The translations under genes and the position numbers were made by a program. Positions 60,598 through 64,000 of a DNA stretch of 64,000 nt are shown in pieces. This DNA is from Treponema sp. (GTDB lineage Bacteria > Spirochaetota > Spirochaetia > Treponematales > Treponemataceae). Where the stretch lies: NCBI GenBank assembly GCA_016286365.1, contig JAEESN010000003.1, positions 124,001-188,000 on the forward strand. The letters run 5' to 3'. The first letter of the stretch is position 1; each line of letters starts with the position of its first letter. The notes under the pieces are model-generated. The model saw nothing but the letters and a program-made list of their open reading frames with translations, had not been told where the DNA came from and ran no database searches.

Positions 60598-61746
60598 ATG
60601 AGTGATTTAATTTTTAGAATAGCTCCTAATATTGTTTTAGGTTCATACACAATAACAAGACTTGGACAGCAGGTTTTAGATTATGGCACACGTTTTATGG
60701 TCATTGTAGACCCTGTTTTAAACGAAATGAAGATTCAGGACAAGGTTCTTCAAACTCTTTCGGACAGAAACGTAGAATGCTTTGTATTTAATGAACTTTC
60801 GGAAGGTTCAAATTCAAAAACAGTACAGAGAGCCTTAGCCCTTGCAAAACAGGGACACATCCACGGTGTAATCGCAGTTGGTGGTGCAAAAGCATTAAAC
60901 CTAGGTAGAACTGTTGCAGCATTCTATAACGAAATCCACGATTTTTATAACTTTGTAGACGGGGCTTCTCCAACAACTGCATCACTTCCATGTATCTGTG
61001 TTCCTACAACATTCAGAACTCCTTTTGTATTTACAAACGAAGTTCCTGTTACAGATTCAAGAAATAATCAGCTTAAAATATTAAAAGTACAGAATCAGCT
61101 TACAAAGCTTGTACTCATAGATCCAAACCTCATGCTCACATTAACAGAAAATCAGAAGGCTACAATTTCCATCGATGTTCTTAATATGTGTATTGAAGCT
61201 TATCTTTCACAAAAAGCAAATTTCTTAAGCGATATGTTTGTAGAAAAAGGTCTTGAGCTTCTTTCCTATGCACTGGACGGCTCTCCTTCCCTGGATATCA
61301 CAACTCCGGAAGAAATTCTTCTTGCTCAGGCAGGTTGTATGGCTTCTATTGCTGCTTCTTCAAGCTCTCTGGGATTAAGTTCTCTTCTTTCTCTTTCTAT
61401 AAATGCCCGCTATAAAATCAATAAATCACTCATTTCTTCTATCCTGATTTCTTATGCGGTAGAAGATGCGGCAAAATATAAGAGTGCCAGAATCGAAAAG
61501 CTTGCACGAATCATGAGAATTGTTCCCGAAGATGTAAAAGGTCCTGAAGCAACTAAGGCATTTATAGACAATATCCGTCAGCGACTTGCAAAAGCAAATC
61601 TTCCTGCTCGTCTTAAAGATTTACAGCTTTCTGTTGAACAGCTTTCTTTGGCGGTAGAAGACGTTAGCAAAATAGACATTGTAAACCGCCTTCCTAGAAG
61701 CATGACAACTGATGATATTTTTGATTTTGTAAAACTGGCTTACTAA
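60598..61746 (+). CDS. Degenerate glycerol/iron alcohol dehydrogenase-like protein
   Basis: A 382-residue protein with the fold pattern of iron-containing alcohol dehydrogenases and glycerol dehydrogenase: an N-terminal nucleotide-binding half (GVIAVGGAKALNLGRTVAA), a PTTF loop, and a helical C-terminal half. The usual GGGSxxD loop is GGAKALN. The aspartate ligand position survives (SIDVLNMCIEAYLS), but the histidines normally in the DAxxH, AHAxxH and HG-type motifs are replaced (Met, Leu/Ser and Ser/Leu). It should therefore be a non-catalytic homologue or use another mechanism. It is followed one base later by a TrmH-type gene. Confidence 0.75.
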   Translation: MSDLIFRIAPNIVLGSYTITRLGQQVLDYGTRFMVIVDPVLNEMKIQDKVLQTLSDRNVECFVFNELSEGSNSKTVQRALALAKQGHIHGVIAVGGAKALNLGRTVAAFYNEIHDFYNFVDGASPTTASLPCICVPTTFRTPFVFTNEVPVTDSRNNQLKILKVQNQLTKLVLIDPNLMLTLTENQKATISIDVLNMCIEAYLSQKANFLSDMFVEKGLELLSYALDGSPSLDITTPEEILLAQAGCMASIAASSSSLGLSSLLSLSINARYKINKSLISSILISYAVEDAAKYKSARIEKLARIMRIVPEDVKGPEATKAFIDNIRQRLAKANLPARLKDLQLSVEQLSLAVEDVSKIDIVNRLPRSMTTDDIFDFVKLAY

Positions 61747-61747
61747 A

Positions 61748-62587
61748 ATGATAGAAAGCGGAAAGTTATTTCAACTCGAAGGCGGTCAGAAAAGACGAAA
61801 ACTGGCTTTAACTTACGGCTCCCTTGAACGCGATATTCTTGGGATTGCCGAAAAAGGCACAGAATTTTCTTTTACAGATATTTCCCGCTCAGATTATTTA
61901 ATCAAAATCACTGAAATTTTAATAAAAGACCCAAAACTCCCTCCAGAAGCACAGGATGAATTAAGAAACCTGATTGAACAAAAGCCTTTGGATGAACTCC
62001 GCCTTTGCAACACTGCACGAAATCATCTTTTAAAAATAATCGGTACCTTCCCGGCAGAATGGGACCTTGTAATCGCACCACATAAAAAACCTGATACAGA
62101 AAACGGAACTGTAGCAAAAAGAGATTTTTACCCCGGCGTATGTGTCTATGCAGAAGATATACGCTCACCTTTTAATATCGGCTCAATTTTCAGAACGGCA
62201 GAAGGAATGGGAGCAGAAAAGGTTTATATTTCTCCTTTCTGTGTACCACCCGATCATCCTCGTGCAATAAGAAGCGGAATGGGATGTATAGAAACAATGG
62301 GCTTTGAACAGTGCTCTCTTAATGAATTACCAGAGGATATCCCTGTATTTGCTCTGGAAACAGGCGGTACAGATATAAATGATTTTGTTTTCCCCGAAAA
62401 AGGAATCTGCATAATCGGAAGCGAAGAACTTGGCGTTAGTCCCGAAGCATTAAAAAGAGCAACCTACGGAACTGTCACAATCCCGATGAAAGGATTAAAA
62501 GCGTCGTTAAATGTAGGTGTAGCATTTGGAATCTTAATGCAGAAATGGGTCGAAAGCCTGAATAAAAAATCATCAGACGGACTTTAA
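61748..62587 (+). CDS. TrmH-family (SpoU) RNA 2'-O-methyltransferase
   Basis: A 279-residue SPOUT methyltransferase. The C-terminal knot has motif 1 (EDIRSPFNIGSIFRTAEGMG), motif 2 (CIIGSEELGV) and motif 3 (IPMKGLKASLNVGVAFGI). The N-terminal ~120 residues form an extra domain of unknown role. Substrate RNA is not determinable. It starts one base after the dehydrogenase-like gene and its end overlaps the convergent gene by 4 bases. Confidence 0.88.
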   Translation: MIESGKLFQLEGGQKRRKLALTYGSLERDILGIAEKGTEFSFTDISRSDYLIKITEILIKDPKLPPEAQDELRNLIEQKPLDELRLCNTARNHLLKIIGTFPAEWDLVIAPHKKPDTENGTVAKRDFYPGVCVYAEDIRSPFNIGSIFRTAEGMGAEKVYISPFCVPPDHPRAIRSGMGCIETMGFEQCSLNELPEDIPVFALETGGTDINDFVFPEKGICIIGSEELGVSPEALKRATYGTVTIPMKGLKASLNVGVAFGILMQKWVESLNKKSSDGL

Positions 62588-64000
62588 TAATCCAGCTTTT
62601 CCTGAACGCGTTTTACGATTGTTTTAAGCTTGCCTTCCGAATCGATAGAAAATTCTTTTAAGACTTTTTCGTTAATCTGATAGTATTCAACTTCGCCAAG
62701 GCTGTAATAATTAATCATATCTGCAAGATACAAAAGCGAAATCAGTTTCTTAATGTCCTTTGGCGCAATTTCCGGATTATTATGATATCTTATTGCTTCA
62801 GAGATTTTCGAAGGGAATCCCCAGTTTTTAGTAACAATGCATCCGCCCTTTGCAGTACAGCAGTTTTGAACTACCATCTTCATTGCTTTCTGGGAAACAC
62901 CTTTTTTCTGTACGGCAGCCCTTACAAGATGAGCCTGTTCCTTTGTGATAACTTCCATCAGGATATTTTCGATGTCGTGTAAAAGCGCAAAAACAAATAC
63001 TTCTTCAGCAGAAAATTCTTCTTCGGCAAAATTAAGTACAAAATTATAAGCATAGAAAGCAGCGGTATAAGCCTTTTTCCAGAGTTGTTTTTTATCCTGT
63101 GATTTTTTTATGAGCCTTAAATCAGGATTATCTTTATTGAAAATTTCTGAAAGTTTATTAAAACCGATTAATTCAATTGCTTTAGAGATTTTACAGCAGT
63201 CGTCGGAAAGCTTTGCGGCTGTTTTTAATAAAAGTGCTGTAAGTGTTACATCTTTTGTAATGCGATTAACTATTTTTTTTTTATCGGGCTCCACTTCTTT
63301 TAATTCCATGGAAAGCTCTTCGAGTTCTTCTTCAAAAACAGGTACTTTAGTCTGAGTTTTAACGCATTCAAGACATGCAGTTTCTATACCAGTCTGGATT
63401 TCTGTGTTGAGCGGAAGTGTAATCTTTGTGATTGTTTCCGTGTCGTTCGTATAAACCTTGTAGTTTTCTTTTTTAAGACCGACTTTCTGAAGCATCAAAA
63501 TGATGATGATGATTCCAAGACCTGCACCTTCTGTCTGATCAAGGATATGCTTAAATACATCATTTTCGTTTTTATACTGTTTTACGTTCTTTAATTTATA
63601 TTCAATTCGTTCTTTTTCTTCTTTACAGATAAGACTGTTATTCCTGATTTCTACAATCAGATTATCTTCTGTATATAAAAGATTTAACTTAACGTAGAGC
63701 CCGGCTTTTTTCTGCTCGGACATATAATAATCAATGTTATTTAAGGTGTCTTCCTTAAAGGTAAGCATTCCCTTTTTATAGTCATCTGAATTATTTATAT
63801 CAAGATTTTTTTCGCGAAAGTAAATACGCTTTGTGTTTGCTTTTTTAGCGTTAGTTAAAAGTTCTCCAAGACAAAAGCCCAGATATTTATTCATGTGCTG
63901 CTGATTACATTCTTCAAGAAATTCAGTTGTAACATCGCGGATATAAACATCCATATTACGAGGCAAAGTGTATGTCGTGATTTCTATTGGAGTATGCAGC
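62584..64000 (-). CDS. HATPase/HDOD-domain signalling protein, 5' end outside the window
   Basis: At least 471 residues are visible: the frame is open to the window edge beyond the first possible start (63966), and the extra codons look like protein, so the N-terminus is probably outside. The first visible half resembles a histidine-kinase-type ATPase (FCLGELLTNAKKANTKRI, then GAGLGIIII), apparently without a kinase His domain. The second half is HDOD/HD-like (ALLHDIENILMEVI, EAIRYHNNPEIAPK). HDOD proteins are regulatory in many bacteria, but no partner is seen. Confidence 0.75.
   Translation of the reverse strand, partial: LHTPIEITTYTLPRNMDVYIRDVTTEFLEECNQQHMNKYLGFCLGELLTNAKKANTKRIYFREKNLDINNSDDYKKGMLTFKEDTLNNIDYYMSEQKKAGLYVKLNLLYTEDNLIVEIRNNSLICKEEKERIEYKLKNVKQYKNENDVFKHILDQTEGAGLGIIIIILMLQKVGLKKENYKVYTNDTETITKITLPLNTEIQTGIETACLECVKTQTKVPVFEEELEELSMELKEVEPDKKKIVNRITKDVTLTALLLKTAAKLSDDCCKISKAIELIGFNKLSEIFNKDNPDLRLIKKSQDKKQLWKKAYTAAFYAYNFVLNFAEEEFSAEEVFVFALLHDIENILMEVITKEQAHLVRAAVQKKGVSQKAMKMVVQNCCTAKGGCIVTKNWGFPSKISEAIRYHNNPEIAPKDIKKLISLLYLADMINYYSLGEVEYYQINEKVLKEFSIDSEGKLKTIVKRVQEKLDY

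Noticed and set aside
1-64000. tRNA, rRNA, CRISPR array, insertion sequence or prophage
   Set aside because: Intergenic gaps are short (under about 215 bases) and none shows the needed sequence; no transposase, integrase or phage gene was seen.

Overview
The window reads as chromosome of an anaerobic, fermentative, motile spirochaete, most likely a Treponema from a gut, rumen or oral habitat. The evidence is an archaeal/eukaryal-type PheS, a bactofilin-M23-YaaR-PSP1 cluster, an flgM gene behind a sigma-28-type promoter, many lipoproteins with loose spirochaetal lipoboxes, and ferredoxin-based energy genes (HydABC hydrogenase, NfnAB transhydrogenase). This is inference from gene content; no rRNA is present. 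I see no tRNA, rRNA, insertion sequence, phage or CRISPR array. No gap between genes exceeds about 215 bases.

Region by region: 1-4700 is hydCBA plus a lipoprotein gene cut by the window edge (minus strand). 4714-10842 is an AT-rich block of five exported proteins on the minus strand (a metalloprotease-like lipoprotein, two further lipoproteins, a secreted alpha/beta hydrolase and a PQQ-type propeller lipoprotein), divergent from a membrane protein with a LuxR-type DNA-binding tail. 11759-14798 is dnaX-ybaB-recR. 14823-17700 is a zinc/cadmium efflux module (His-rich P-type ATPase and SmtB-type repressor) whose promoter is surrounded by three 16-bp operator copies. 17720-24239 is a minus-strand run ctpA-rsmE-wecG-like-AAA-phosphohexomutase-sirtuin ending in a terminator. 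24313-30804 (plus) holds a ParA/MinD ATPase, lgt, a lipoprotein, an RlmL-like methylase, a TetR regulator and glpK. 30899-39086 (minus) holds pheS, a five-gene run (unknown, GGDEF, rhomboid, two exported proteins), dus and tatD. 39270-46090 (plus) holds M23-bactofilin-yaaR-PSP1, a methyltransferase, proS and an exported protein. 46107-57941 (minus) holds nfnAB with a GerMN protein, an outer-membrane-like protein with a very large lipoprotein, tex, a PilZ protein and a dicarboxylate symporter. 57997-62587 (plus) holds an unknown protein, mgtC, rsmI, flgM, a degenerate alcohol-dehydrogenase-like protein and a TrmH-type methylase. A HATPase/HDOD protein runs off the right edge.

The genes join in a few themes. 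HydABC and NfnAB link NADH, reduced ferredoxin, NADPH and H2, as expected for a sugar-fermenting anaerobe. Lgt supplies the lipid anchor for the nine or so lipoproteins. Bactofilin with M23 peptidase points to wall or cell-shape control, and flgM to flagellar timing.

The strongest pattern not tied to a gene family is transcriptional. About ten genes have a perfect TATAAT box ending only 6-8 bases before the start codon and no ribosome-binding site, which predicts leaderless mRNAs. This rule also corrects three start codons. Other points of note are the tandem metal-repressor operators, overlapping divergent promoters inside a long inverted repeat (57947-57991), a promoter inside a terminator hairpin (53125-53179), a PEHVEGF-type repeat before pheS, a possible dnaX frameshift site, an AAA+ regulator with an altered GAFTGA loop, and a dehydrogenase homologue that has lost its metal-binding histidines.
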